From the IMG/VR virus record IMGVR_UViG_3300023184_000270, positions 1 to 39,490 of that record: a DNA stretch of 39,490 bases; one strand, written 5' to 3'. Positions 1 through 7,176 of the stretch are shown here, piece after piece. Both the position numbers and the translations under genes were made by a program. This DNA is from a virus. The first letter of the stretch is position 1. Every line of letters starts with the position of its first letter. The notes beneath the pieces are model-generated. The model was not told where the DNA came from. It did no database searches and saw only the letters and a program-made list of their open reading frames with translations.

Positions 1-6
1 TACTGA

Positions 7-15
7 TTATATATC
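7..15 (-). promoter_or_regulatory. Late-promoter-like box for a gene beyond the left edge
   Basis: Read on the minus strand this is GATATATAA, matching the box seen before many genes in this window. The stop of the last complete gene is at 69, so the box would serve a gene starting outside the window. No start codon is visible. Confidence 0.4.
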
Positions 16-39
16 CGTGCTGTGACAAGAAACTTTCTA

Positions 40-48
40 CTATATATT
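40..48 (-). promoter_or_regulatory. Second TATATA box in the left-edge gap
   Basis: Minus-strand AATATATAG between the last stop and the left edge. It resembles the recurring late box but lacks the leading G, so it is a weaker match than the one at 7-15. Either or both could serve the next gene, which is not in the window. Confidence 0.3.
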
Positions 49-68
49 TATTTCTTTTTACAGTTTTA

Positions 69-554
69 TTACCTTCCTATCAATATTTCCATCCTTACAC
101 TAAAATCCGGATGCGGATTACTAAATATTATACCTCCTCCACTGAAAAATTCACTAGGATTGGACAAATCCCATCCCTCTTCAGCTGAATTAATTGATGA
201 TGTTCTCTTGCCAGATAAGACCATTAACTCACCAAGATAGTTTACGTTACCGCCATATTCCCATTGTATGTATTTTTGAGATTCTACCGTTGTTGCTTTA
301 TAATCAACCCTTACAGCTATAAAAGAAACATATCCGTAATTGTCTGCTATGTCAGTTTGACTAAGTAGAACTGATTTACCTGGTCCAAGATTTATTCTAT
401 TTCTTGAATATGATTTTACTTCCAATTCGAGATCTTTCATTAATAGATAGCTTGGAGGATTTATGTGGGTGCCGTCATCCAAAACTAGATTTCCTCTATT
501 GAATAAAAATCCTTCCTGTCCTTCACCCGGACAAATTACTGGTCTTGTTGCCAT
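69..554 (-). CDS. Hypothetical virion-like protein, paralogue of the upstream gene
   Basis: 161 residues, no recognised domain. Its second half aligns by eye with the second half of the preceding 222-residue protein: both have a Tyr-rich strand, a W-x-Y motif, GxxMVL(S/T)G, a GWD motif, then GGxIF(T/S)NP and a final strand. The two are therefore paralogues from a tandem duplication. The start is one base after the upstream stop, so they are co-transcribed. Beta-rich composition without signal peptide or membrane segment fits a virion or fibre-associated protein, but this is inference. No catalytic motif is visible. The N-terminal third (ICPGEGQEGF onward) is not shared with the paralogue. Confidence 0.7.
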   Translation of the reverse strand: MATRPVICPGEGQEGFLFNRGNLVLDDGTHINPPSYLLMKDLELEVKSYSRNRINLGPGKSVLLSQTDIADNYGYVSFIAVRVDYKATTVESQKYIQWEYGGNVNYLGELMVLSGKRTSSINSAEEGWDLSNPSEFFSGGGIIFSNPHPDFSVRMEILIGR

Positions 555-555
555 T

Positions 556-1224
556 TTAGTTTGCTGTTATTATTGTTAGCTTCACCTCAAATTTAGTTGG
601 ATTAGTGAATATAAATCCTCCTAAAGAACTATAAGGTTGACCGTTATCAAAAGGATTAGCGTCCCAACCTTTCCAAGATGATCCATTTTTAATAGCACCA
701 GTCAATACCATAAATTTTCCCATTATGTTTCTTTGGCTAGCTTTATAGTCCCAAAAAAGTATCTGGTCATCAGAAACAGTCTCCGGCAAATAATATGCTC
801 TTGCTATTAACATTGATATTTCACCATTTGTACTATAAAATGAAGAAGGATCCAGGTTGAATGATGTGTTAGGAGCTATTAAAACAGTTTGTTTTTGATA
901 GTCAGAAAAACTTTGGAGCGGATGGAAAAAATTGGTTAGATCCAAAAAATCCATAGTTTTTGATTGATTGACGACATCAAGAGATTCTTTTATGAATCTT
1001 ATTTTGGTCGGTTCGTTAAATCTAGTAAATGTGGCTTGTATACCATCGATTAATGATTTTCTATCCCTTGCTATGTTTATGTAAGTGGTAGTGAAATCAC
1101 CAGTTGCACCATTCGCCGGGTCAAGAGCAAATAAGCCGCTACCTCCAATTAATGGTGTTAATCCAGGTAAGCTTGCCGAACCACCTTCGAAATTGTTTAT
1201 ATTTTGGTCTTCTTGATCTGCCAC
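556..1224 (-). CDS. Hypothetical virion-like protein (paralogue pair)
   Basis: 222 residues with a Gly-rich N terminus and a beta-rich remainder. The C-terminal about 85 residues share the W-x-Y, MVLTG, GWD and GGFIFTNP landmarks with the downstream 161-residue protein. It follows the membrane protein gene by 15 bases and precedes its paralogue by one base, so all belong to one transcript. No signal peptide or transmembrane helix is apparent. I do not recognise the family; a structural or adhesion role is a guess from the composition and location in a phage late region. Confidence 0.7.
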   Translation of the reverse strand: MADQEDQNINNFEGGSASLPGLTPLIGGSGLFALDPANGATGDFTTTYINIARDRKSLIDGIQATFTRFNEPTKIRFIKESLDVVNQSKTMDFLDLTNFFHPLQSFSDYQKQTVLIAPNTSFNLDPSSFYSTNGEISMLIARAYYLPETVSDDQILFWDYKASQRNIMGKFMVLTGAIKNGSSWKGWDANPFDNGQPYSSLGGFIFTNPTKFEVKLTIITAN

Positions 1225-1239
1225 TTCTTATTATTATTT

Positions 1240-1836
1240 TTATTTAATGCTGGTTGGATCGGTGTGGAATGTATAGTTCCTGTTCTCGAAAGAACCGGAT
1301 TGCGAATCACTATCCACGACATCCGATATTTCATCATGAGGTGTTTCAATTGCATCCAATACATCATGAGGTGTTTCACTTTCAGTCAATTTGATTTCAT
1401 CCTTTTCTGGTCTTATGTAATCAACTAAAGATTTTATAAAACCTAGTGAAACAAGAGGCAATATAGCTCCACTTATTAGTGAAAGCATTCTTTTCTGATA
1501 AATGATGTCATCATCAACAAGGCCAAATAATTCGACCCATGAATTAAAGCTAGTAAGGTGAGTGTATGCATAATAAGTATTTCCCATTGCTTGCATTAGA
1601 GTTAAGACTATAAAAAGAGTCCAAATCATAAATTTATTCATCTTATCCAATACGATTAGAGAAGCTAAAGAAGCAGCAGCGCCAACCTCAAATGCAAGAG
1701 CTAATGATATAGCCAGCCAATCAGGATTTGATAATTTAAAAAAATCTATGACATGTATAGTTGATATTACTGATACTATCAAATACAAACTAACAAAAGT
1801 CGATATTATAAATATTTTTAAAACCTTGTTATTCAT
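1240..1836 (-). CDS. Multi-pass membrane protein, unknown function
   Basis: 198 residues. Four hydrophobic segments are visible at about residues 7-29, 42-62, 68-90 and 117-137, followed by a charged tail of about 60 residues. The tail has a repeated ETPHD motif; the coding DNA shows a 16-nt direct repeat near 1332-1347 and 1363-1378. The start ATG overlaps the stop of the upstream gene as TAATG, indicating translational coupling with the small membrane protein before it. The topology (four helices, cytoplasmic acidic tail) does not match a holin of the common types well, and I assign no function. A role at the host membrane during infection or lysis is possible. Confidence 0.65.
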   Translation of the reverse strand: MNNKVLKIFIISTFVSLYLIVSVISTIHVIDFFKLSNPDWLAISLALAFEVGAAASLASLIVLDKMNKFMIWTLFIVLTLMQAMGNTYYAYTHLTSFNSWVELFGLVDDDIIYQKRMLSLISGAILPLVSLGFIKSLVDYIRPEKDEIKLTESETPHDVLDAIETPHDEISDVVDSDSQSGSFENRNYTFHTDPTSIK

Positions 1837-2114
1837 TACTTTTTACTTAATATCTTTATGTCTCTCTCTATTTCGGTCTGTCTCTGAACATCTAGCATCT
1901 TTCTATCAGTTGCTTGTATCATTCTTTTCTCTGAATTCAATCCCTCTATCTTAACGTCATTTCTGTTAGGCAGGCTATCTAGCAAAGATTTTTGTGATTT
2001 TAACTCCTTTTTAATACTACTAAGATCCGAACTAGCTCCGCATTGTCTTAATGAAATTAAAATTAAAAGAAAAATTATTATCAGGTTAGCTCTTTTTTCA
2101 ATTATATCAATCAT
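1836..2114 (-). CDS. Small single-pass membrane protein with coiled coil
   Basis: 92 residues from the chosen ATG at 2114. A longer reading frame extends to 2180, but that part runs through the terminator and promoter-like box lying between the genes, so the start at 2114 (MIDIIEK) is preferred. Residues about 9-22 form one hydrophobic helix (LIIIFLLILIS), followed by Cys25 and a charged, heptad-like helical region. Single N-terminal helix plus coiled coil is the general look of phage inner-membrane spanins, but nothing specific confirms that. Coupled by TAATG to the following multi-pass membrane protein, so the two probably work together. Confidence 0.6.
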   Translation of the reverse strand: MIDIIEKRANLIIIFLLILISLRQCGASSDLSSIKKELKSQKSLLDSLPNRNDVKIEGLNSEKRMIQATDRKMLDVQRQTEIERDIKILSKK

Positions 2115-2140
2115 ATTGTTTTTATTAGATTTATTGTTAT

Positions 2141-2149
2141 CTATATATC
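2141..2149 (-). promoter_or_regulatory. Late-promoter-like box
   Basis: Minus-strand GATATATAG, 27-35 nt before the ATG at 2114 and directly after a strong hairpin terminator. It fits the recurring terminator-box-gene arrangement in this window. Confidence 0.55.
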
Positions 2150-2166
2150 TAAAAAATATTTGCACA

Positions 2167-2195
2167 AAAAAAGCTAGCACAAAGCTAGCTTTTTT
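2167..2195 (-). terminator. Rho-independent terminator
   Basis: Perfect stem of six A/T pairs plus GCTAGC on both sides with loop ACAAA; the A and T runs make it bidirectional. It lies 16 nt after the stop of the 177-residue gene and before the next promoter box. Confidence 0.85.
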
Positions 2196-2211
2196 AATGC
2201 TTGGTGTCAGA

Positions 2212-2745
2212 TTAACCTAGAGAAATTCCTTGCATAGCTGCATTCAATTGCTGTTCAAGATCTTTTATGACAGAAGCGTCTTGTTTGGTATCAGTAAGAG
2301 CCTGATCAAAAGCCTTGTACAGCGAAACAAAGTTACGAGCACTATCAACACCCTTACCCTTTGCTTTAGAAATAAAATAGTGACTTGCCTCCAAAGGTAA
2401 TGCACCCATATAGATTACACCATCCTTGATTCCGTCTTTTTTTATTTTCTGAATTTGTCTATTGATTTCCAAAACACCTAAGGCTTCCGTTGAATTCCAT
2501 TCAGCTTCCTCGGTCATATATTTTTCATAGAGATCCATAACATTAGAATCACAAGAAATTGCATATACCTTGGATCTTATCTCATCTTTCTTTTTTGATA
2601 TTTCAGCCTCTAGCGAATCAACTAATTTTTGATCGATATTTAAGCTAAATTCCTGGCTCGGATCACTAGCGTTAAAGTCAACCACTTTTGATGCACCAGG
2701 TCCATTAGATTCCTGCATGCTTTCTGATTTTTTATTCTTTGTCAT
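2212..2745 (-). CDS. Hypothetical protein, charged and helical
   Basis: 177 residues, no recognised domain. The N-terminal about 35 residues are polar and probably disordered; residues 40-75 and 145-175 look helical and heptad-like (SLEAEISKKKDEIR; IKDLEQQLNAA). No membrane segment, signal peptide or metal-binding motif. It is the last gene before a strong terminator. A possible weak box (CGATATAAG) lies near 2790-2800 in the end of the upstream nuclease gene. Function unknown. Confidence 0.6.
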   Translation of the reverse strand: MTKNKKSESMQESNGPGASKVVDFNASDPSQEFSLNIDQKLVDSLEAEISKKKDEIRSKVYAISCDSNVMDLYEKYMTEEAEWNSTEALGVLEINRQIQKIKKDGIKDGVIYMGALPLEASHYFISKAKGKGVDSARNFVSLYKAFDQALTDTKQDASVIKDLEQQLNAAMQGISLG

Positions 2746-2787
2746 AATTATGTTTTTTATTCTTAGTGTTTTTTTTAATTTTGTTTC

Positions 2788-3597
2788 TTATCTTATATCG
2801 AAAACATCGAAATTATTTCGGTTTTCATCAAGATAAACTCTAAGTAATTCAGTAAGATCCTTAGCTGGGTATATTTTAGGATCGCCATCCGGTCCGATGT
2901 GACATAGGAATCCTCCTTCAGTTTCTATACCCAATTCATCCTCAAGTATCAGCCTATACATACTTATCTGAATGGAATATTCATTATGGTGATTCTCGTA
3001 GAGATGATTGAAAGGTCTAAGTAGCTTCTTATATTTTCCCTTCGGATGACTGTCGTCCTTAAATTCACCATTAGTTTTCCAGTCCCCAATAATCAGAAAA
3101 ACTTTTTCCCTAACGGAATCCCAGAATAAAAATGGCTGATCTATCGTTCCTGCTAATCTCCACTTACGAGAAAATATTCTAAGCTCAGGTTTAAGCGGAA
3201 CCAATGTAGTAAATTTTCTTGAATATAAATCAAGAAATTTATTAACTCTCCTAGTATATTCGCTATCGTCATCAGCTGGGAATTCTCTTATCCCACACCA
3301 AAAGTCTTCAATGTATTTATGTACCCTGCTTCCTAGATCCGTTGCGGTGTCAGCCTTTACCTTCCATTCATTTAATATAACTGATGTGTCTACACCTCTT
3401 TCGACTGCTTTCTTTTTTGACCAAAATTCCTTATTGAATGGCTCTTTGAAAGTTTTAAGAAGAGTTGTAACGGAATCATATTTTACTCCTCCGTATCGAT
3501 AAACGTGACTTTCCTCATGAAATGTAAATCTACCGTCCTTGAAGAATTCAAGTTTTCTTTCTATTTCAATTTTCTTTTTATCTAATATTTCCTGCAT
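2788..3597 (-). CDS. PD-(D/E)XK superfamily nuclease
   Basis: 269 residues. The core motif set of RecB/Cas4-type PD-(D/E)XK nucleases is visible: a helix GSRVHKYIE (about residues 89-97, with the conserved His), Glu138 in the PELRIFS strand, GTID (Asp153), the catalytic strand GDWKT (Asp172, Lys174), and a late QISMY helix (about 210-214) in the position of the usual QxxxY motif. Such enzymes cut or degrade DNA; in phages they act in recombination, host DNA breakdown or genome processing. The order of the motifs and the length fit a stand-alone nuclease. The specific role here is not known. It follows the 144-residue gene by one base, so the two are in one operon. Confidence 0.8.
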   Translation of the reverse strand: MQEILDKKKIEIERKLEFFKDGRFTFHEESHVYRYGGVKYDSVTTLLKTFKEPFNKEFWSKKKAVERGVDTSVILNEWKVKADTATDLGSRVHKYIEDFWCGIREFPADDDSEYTRRVNKFLDLYSRKFTTLVPLKPELRIFSRKWRLAGTIDQPFLFWDSVREKVFLIIGDWKTNGEFKDDSHPKGKYKKLLRPFNHLYENHHNEYSIQISMYRLILEDELGIETEGGFLCHIGPDGDPKIYPAKDLTELLRVYLDENRNNFDVFDIR

Positions 3598-3598
3598 A

Positions 3599-4033
3599 TT
3601 AGAATAAGCTGATTATAGAATTCCATTTTACCATTATGGTTATTATAGCCGCTATTTCAGCAATAAATCTAAGTATCCACAGTACACTTATATGTCTGAA
3701 CAAGAACTGATAAACAACCAGATATGCCTCCTCATTAGTTCCGGCAACAGGTTCTATTCCCATCGTTATTAATTCCTCTAAATTTAGAGATTGGAGGTAG
3801 GTGTTTATTGGCTTAACTTCATTTATCACAAAAGAAGGTCTAGATTCCTTTGGCAAGTCGGTTGCAAGTAAAACTTCGAGTGGTAAATTAATGACAGTGT
3901 AAATTCTGTTTATTTTATCAATTCTCAAATTTTTAGCTCTCCAGATTGGACTTAATCCCTCCTCCGCCTTTATTGTTCTAACATACTCCTTATATAAGGA
4001 AATCTCTTTGATTACTTTAAATATTCTAAACAT
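3599..4033 (-). CDS. Hypothetical protein with C-terminal membrane segment
   Basis: 144 residues, family not recognised. The C-terminal about 25 residues (ILRFIAEIAAIITIMVKW) form a likely transmembrane helix, so the protein would be tail-anchored with its body in the cytoplasm. The first 110 residues are mixed and contain no motif I can name. The gene sits between the sigma factor and the nuclease in the early-looking block, with 33 non-coding bases before its start. Confidence 0.55.
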   Translation of the reverse strand: MFRIFKVIKEISLYKEYVRTIKAEEGLSPIWRAKNLRIDKINRIYTVINLPLEVLLATDLPKESRPSFVINEVKPINTYLQSLNLEELITMGIEPVAGTNEEAYLVVYQFLFRHISVLWILRFIAEIAAIITIMVKWNSIISLF

Positions 4034-4066
4034 AATAATACTTTATTTATTATAGAAGAAAACAAA

Positions 4067-4675
4067 TCAATGTTTCCCTTCCATTATTTTCTTTATTTTA
4101 TTTCTTGCCCTTCTTATTCTTGTAGCAATAGATCTTTTCTTTATACCGTACTTCTCTGCTATGTCCTTATATTTCATATTATTGATTTCTCTGTCTATCA
4201 TAATATCTCTATAAAGATCAGGAAGTTCCCTTATTTCGCTAAGTACTGATTCGTAGATGGCATCCATATCATTTTCCTCACTCATAAAAGCATAATTGAA
4301 GTCATCCTCCATATTATATACACCACCCATGTCACCTATTGTATTTTTCTCGGAAAGAAACTCAATTTCAATATCGGTTCGGTTATTATACTTTTTTCTT
4401 GACTTTAAAAGAAGCAGGGACTCGTTTCTAGCTATGTTATAACACCATGTGGAAAAATTTCCTCTGTCATCATTATATTGCTCTATCTTCGTCCATATTT
4501 TTGCCATTGTATTAAGAAATGCATCCTCCGCTAATTCTTGTTCCTTAAGAATAAGGTAACAGTGATTTAGTACACCTGGTCTTAATCTATCAAATAAATT
4601 TTTAAATGACTTGTCAGTCTTTTGTGTGATGAAATCCTCTGCTAACCTCTGAATGTTCTTCTCTTTTCCTTCCAT
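4067..4675 (-). CDS. ECF-like RNA polymerase sigma factor, candidate late sigma
   Basis: 202 residues with the two-domain layout of an extracytoplasmic-function sigma factor. Region 2 spans about residues 25-95 (ELAEDAFLNTMAKIW, then the core helix NFSTWCYNIARNE). Region 4 spans about 145-195, with a helix-turn-helix (YKDIAEKYGIKKRSIATRIRRARNKI). Between them is an acidic linker. It would direct host RNA polymerase to phage promoters, filling the role that gp55 has in T4, although gp55 lacks a clear region 4. It lies directly after dCMP deaminase, two bases apart. Its likely target is the GATATATA-like box before structural genes (inference). Another possibility is a middle or early switch factor. 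Confidence 0.8.
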   Translation of the reverse strand: MEGKEKNIQRLAEDFITQKTDKSFKNLFDRLRPGVLNHCYLILKEQELAEDAFLNTMAKIWTKIEQYNDDRGNFSTWCYNIARNESLLLLKSRKKYNNRTDIEIEFLSEKNTIGDMGGVYNMEDDFNYAFMSEENDMDAIYESVLSEIRELPDLYRDIMIDREINNMKYKDIAEKYGIKKRSIATRIRRARNKIKKIMEGKH

Positions 4676-4677
4676 AT

Positions 4678-5247
4678 TTATTTGATGTTTGATTTTACTA
4701 TTTCAATTCCCGCTTCTGCTAAAAATGCTATAGATTCAGGTTTTCTATAAACTTCAGAAAATACCACTCTCTTTATATCAGATTGTATTATTAGCTTGGA
4801 GCATTCGTAACACGGGGACAATGTTACATAAAGGGTAGAATCTACCGAACTCTGAGTTCCTTTTGCTAATTTCGTTATTGCATTTGCTTCCGCGTGCAGG
4901 ACCGAACTTAATGTGGTATCTGGGTCACTTTCACAAACATTAGGGAATCCTTTTGGTGTTCCGTTATATCCGTCAGATATTATTGATCTGTCCTTAACTA
5001 TTAGACAACCAACCTGCATTCTTTTGCAATATGAATTTTTAGACCACACTGTTGCCATTTCAAGATATATAGAATCTCTTCTTGATTGCGCAGGATCCTT
5101 ATCTATGGGTGACTCACAACAGGAATATACCTCGTATCTTCCTGCAGATATAGGTGTTATTGACCAGTAAGGTATTGATAGAAATTCGGCATCGACAAAG
5201 TCCAAATTTGTGTAGATATTCTTTGTTATTACTCTTTGCATTTTCAT
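4678..5247 (-). CDS. Deoxycytidylate (dCMP) deaminase
   Basis: 189 residues. The zinc-dependent cytidine/dCMP deaminase signature is complete: HAEAN at 118-122 (zinc ligand His118, proton-shuttling Glu120) and PCYEC with Cys146 and Cys149. The YNGTPKG segment (94-100) is the typical dCMP-deaminase substrate loop. It converts dCMP to dUMP, feeding dTMP synthesis for phage DNA. Residues 1-55 precede the catalytic domain and are an extension compared with typical enzymes; I do not recognise it. There are two in-frame ATGs (codons 1 and 3); the first is used here. It heads an operon with the sigma factor. Confidence 0.88.
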   Translation of the reverse strand: MKMQRVITKNIYTNLDFVDAEFLSIPYWSITPISAGRYEVYSCCESPIDKDPAQSRRDSIYLEMATVWSKNSYCKRMQVGCLIVKDRSIISDGYNGTPKGFPNVCESDPDTTLSSVLHAEANAITKLAKGTQSSVDSTLYVTLSPCYECSKLIIQSDIKRVVFSEVYRKPESIAFLAEAGIEIVKSNIK

Positions 5248-5265
5248 CGATTATATATTATGATG

Positions 5266-5273
5266 CAAATATA
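5266..5273 (-). promoter_or_regulatory. Bacteroidetes-type -7 box (early promoter candidate)
   Basis: Minus-strand TATATTTG matches the TAnnTTTG element used by the primary sigma factor of Bacteroidetes. It is 19-26 nt before the ATG of dCMP deaminase. Only a degenerate -33 element (TTTA) is seen upstream. It would allow host polymerase to transcribe the deaminase-sigma operon early. Confidence 0.4.
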
Positions 5274-5323
5274 AGAAAGTTTCCCGGTAAATAAAAATTT
5301 TTTATTAAAAAGAAGTAAAATAA

Positions 5324-6973
5324 TTAAATTCTTTTGGAATTTGGTCTAAATGGTGAGTCCATAGGTGAAACGCTCAGAGGACCATTTAGAGCATTTAATA
5401 TCTTAGATAGAACATCAACAACCTCGCTCATGTCTACCTGACCGCCACCACTACTTGGTTCACCCGATCCACCAATTCCAGCAATTCCCTTAGCCACATC
5501 ACCAATGGCAGATTTTGCGCTATCACCAATTCCAGATATAGCGCTTCCTATACCAGATTTTGAAGTTATATCAGAAATACCTTCCATTACGTTACTACTA
5601 CCCGGGTTTGCATTCTCCTGTTCAGTAGATTTGGGTTGTGACATTTTTTTGGAAAGAGATGGTATTGAATTTTTTATTTCAGGAGCATTAGCAGGTCCCA
5701 TTAATTTTGGCATTTCTGTTTTACCAATAGCACCCAATATACCGGAAGCAGCACTAACACCAGCCCCAGCGTTACCCATTAATTGAGGGGGTACAGAACT
5801 AAGCAAGCTTGCTCCCTTATTTACCATACTGCCTACATCAATTGGGCTCTTTTCTTTTGGAGCTTCTTTTTCTGCTTTTTCTTTTTTTTCGCCCTTACCA
5901 AATATTTTGGAAAATAAACCTTGCTTTTTATTCACAGCTTCAGGTTTTTCAACGTCTGCTTTTTTTGCTGCGGATGCAGGTGCTGTAGCAGGCGGTGCAG
6001 CGGGGGAGGCTTCATTCTTAGTAGCTGGTTTACCTAGCTTCTGTATATCCTCCATAGTGAATGTATCGGATTCCTTAGCACCCTTATAATTATCAATGAA
6101 GTACTCAAGCTCATCATTAAGCTCAGCTGGATCTGAATAAAATTCAGGATCTTCTTTTAAAAGCTCGCTTCTCTTTGCATCGATTTCCTCCTTGGAAGGA
6201 TATTTAGCACCTTTTTTTTCTTTAACTTTGGATTTAATTGATGAAGGGTTGCCTGATAATATGGCCTCGGTTTTATCATTTGGTATTACTGTGGTATCTT
6301 TCGGAAGATTAGCAATTTCCGGTCCTTTTTCTCCCACCAGGTAAGCACCAGGATTTTTAACCACACCACCACTTTCGAATGCACCAAGTAGCCCCTTGCC
6401 CATCTTACCAATGGATCCAGAAACAATATCCTTTATTCCTCCTCCTTTTGTTAAACTCGAAACGTCCAAATTTTTAAGATCACCTAATCCGCCTTTCATG
6501 TCTGCTAGTCCCTTAAGATCTATTCCCTTTATACTTTGAGTTAAATCTTTAAAATCTAGTTTCTTTAAATCGGTGCTAAGTCCCTTTATATCAAGATTCT
6601 TTAATCCGTCACCAAGACCTTTGAAATCGAGTCCCTTTAAATTCTTCGAAAGACCATCAAAATCCAATCCCTTTAGGTCCTTTGAGAGACCTTTGAAATC
6701 CAGACCCTTGATGCCATCAGTTAGTCCCTTTATATCAAATCCAGTAAATCCTTTAGCTACTGAAGATAGTTCATCCTTCAGTCCCTTAAAATCAAGTCCC
6801 TTTAGGCTATCTAATATTTTGGCCTGATCCTTTGCTCCCTCCTTATTTTCCGATTCATTTTTTTCAGTAAGCTCGGAGGTTACAGTTGTATTCTTTTTCA
6901 TCTCGCCGGAAAGTTTCTCAACATTCCTGCTAAGATCCATTATTTGAGAAAGTAATTTTTGATCAGTTGCCAT
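5324..6973 (-). CDS. Repeat-rich tape-measure-like tail protein
   Basis: 549 residues. Residues 58-172 contain a 12-residue repeat of the form KGLDFKGLSKDL; its Asp recurs at 80, 92, 104, 116, 128, 140 and 152 with exact spacing. Residues about 200-232 (SGGVVKNPGAYLVGEKGPEI..LP..TTVIPN) match the segment commonly found near the C terminus of phage tape-measure and related tail proteins. The middle (310-380) is Ala/Pro/Lys rich and disordered; the rest is Gly/Ser rich. It would sit in the tail tube lumen or baseplate, after the gp26-like gene. It is short for a phage with a T4-length tail, so it may be a partner of a separate tape measure encoded elsewhere. Family assignment rests on one motif and context. 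Confidence 0.6.
   Translation of the reverse strand: MATDQKLLSQIMDLSRNVEKLSGEMKKNTTVTSELTEKNESENKEGAKDQAKILDSLKGLDFKGLKDELSSVAKGFTGFDIKGLTDGIKGLDFKGLSKDLKGLDFDGLSKNLKGLDFKGLGDGLKNLDIKGLSTDLKKLDFKDLTQSIKGIDLKGLADMKGGLGDLKNLDVSSLTKGGGIKDIVSGSIGKMGKGLLGAFESGGVVKNPGAYLVGEKGPEIANLPKDTTVIPNDKTEAILSGNPSSIKSKVKEKKGAKYPSKEEIDAKRSELLKEDPEFYSDPAELNDELEYFIDNYKGAKESDTFTMEDIQKLGKPATKNEASPAAPPATAPASAAKKADVEKPEAVNKKQGLFSKIFGKGEKKEKAEKEAPKEKSPIDVGSMVNKGASLLSSVPPQLMGNAGAGVSAASGILGAIGKTEMPKLMGPANAPEIKNSIPSLSKKMSQPKSTEQENANPGSSNVMEGISDITSKSGIGSAISGIGDSAKSAIGDVAKGIAGIGGSGEPSSGGGQVDMSEVVDVLSKILNALNGPLSVSPMDSPFRPNSKRI
6458..6802 (-). repeat. Tandem 36-nt (12-residue) coding repeats
   Basis: DNA coding for the KGLDFKGLSKDL-type repeats of the tape-measure-like protein. 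At least seven units keep an exact 12-codon period, with one longer 19-residue spacer near the start. Units differ by scattered substitutions. Confidence 0.8.
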
Positions 6974-6987
6974 AGTATACTATATAT

Positions 6988-7176
6988 TTATTTCGTGAAG
7001 CTAAATAACTGTTTAACCCCATCTCCAGCTTGTATTTCCGCATTTTCAAGTTCTATTGCGGAATTAAGTTTATCCAGGAATATTTGATATTCGTAGAATG
7101 GTATACTCTCCAACCATAACATATCGACCGAATGTTCGTTATGCAATCTAAACTTTATTTCAAAGTAGTTCTCCAA
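6988..7176 (-). CDS. Small protein following the gp26-like gene (possibly gp51-like)
   Basis: About 62 residues from a TTG at 7176 (reading ENYFEIKFRLHNEH). The open frame reaches back to a GTG at 7248, which would overlap the upstream gene by 89 bases; the TTG overlaps it by only 17 and is preferred. The pattern of a short helical protein ending in a Glu-rich helix (LDKLNSAIELENAEIQ) resembles small baseplate-hub assembly proteins that follow gp26 homologues in other T4-type phages, but that is a weak, by-eye similarity. No other motif. Confidence 0.45.
   Translation of the reverse strand: MENYFEIKFRLHNEHSVDMLWLESIPFYEYQIFLDKLNSAIELENAEIQAGDGVKQLFSFTK

Noticed and set aside
1332-1378. 16-nt direct repeat in the membrane-protein gene
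   Set aside because: It is only two codon-level copies of ETPHD in a disordered tail, not a regulatory element.
1836-2114. Lipoprotein signal (SLRQC) in the small membrane protein
   Set aside because: Residues before the Cys do not fit a lipobox; a plain transmembrane helix explains it.
2115-2180. Longer start (2180) for the small membrane protein
   Set aside because: The extra 22 codons run across the terminator stem and the promoter-like box.
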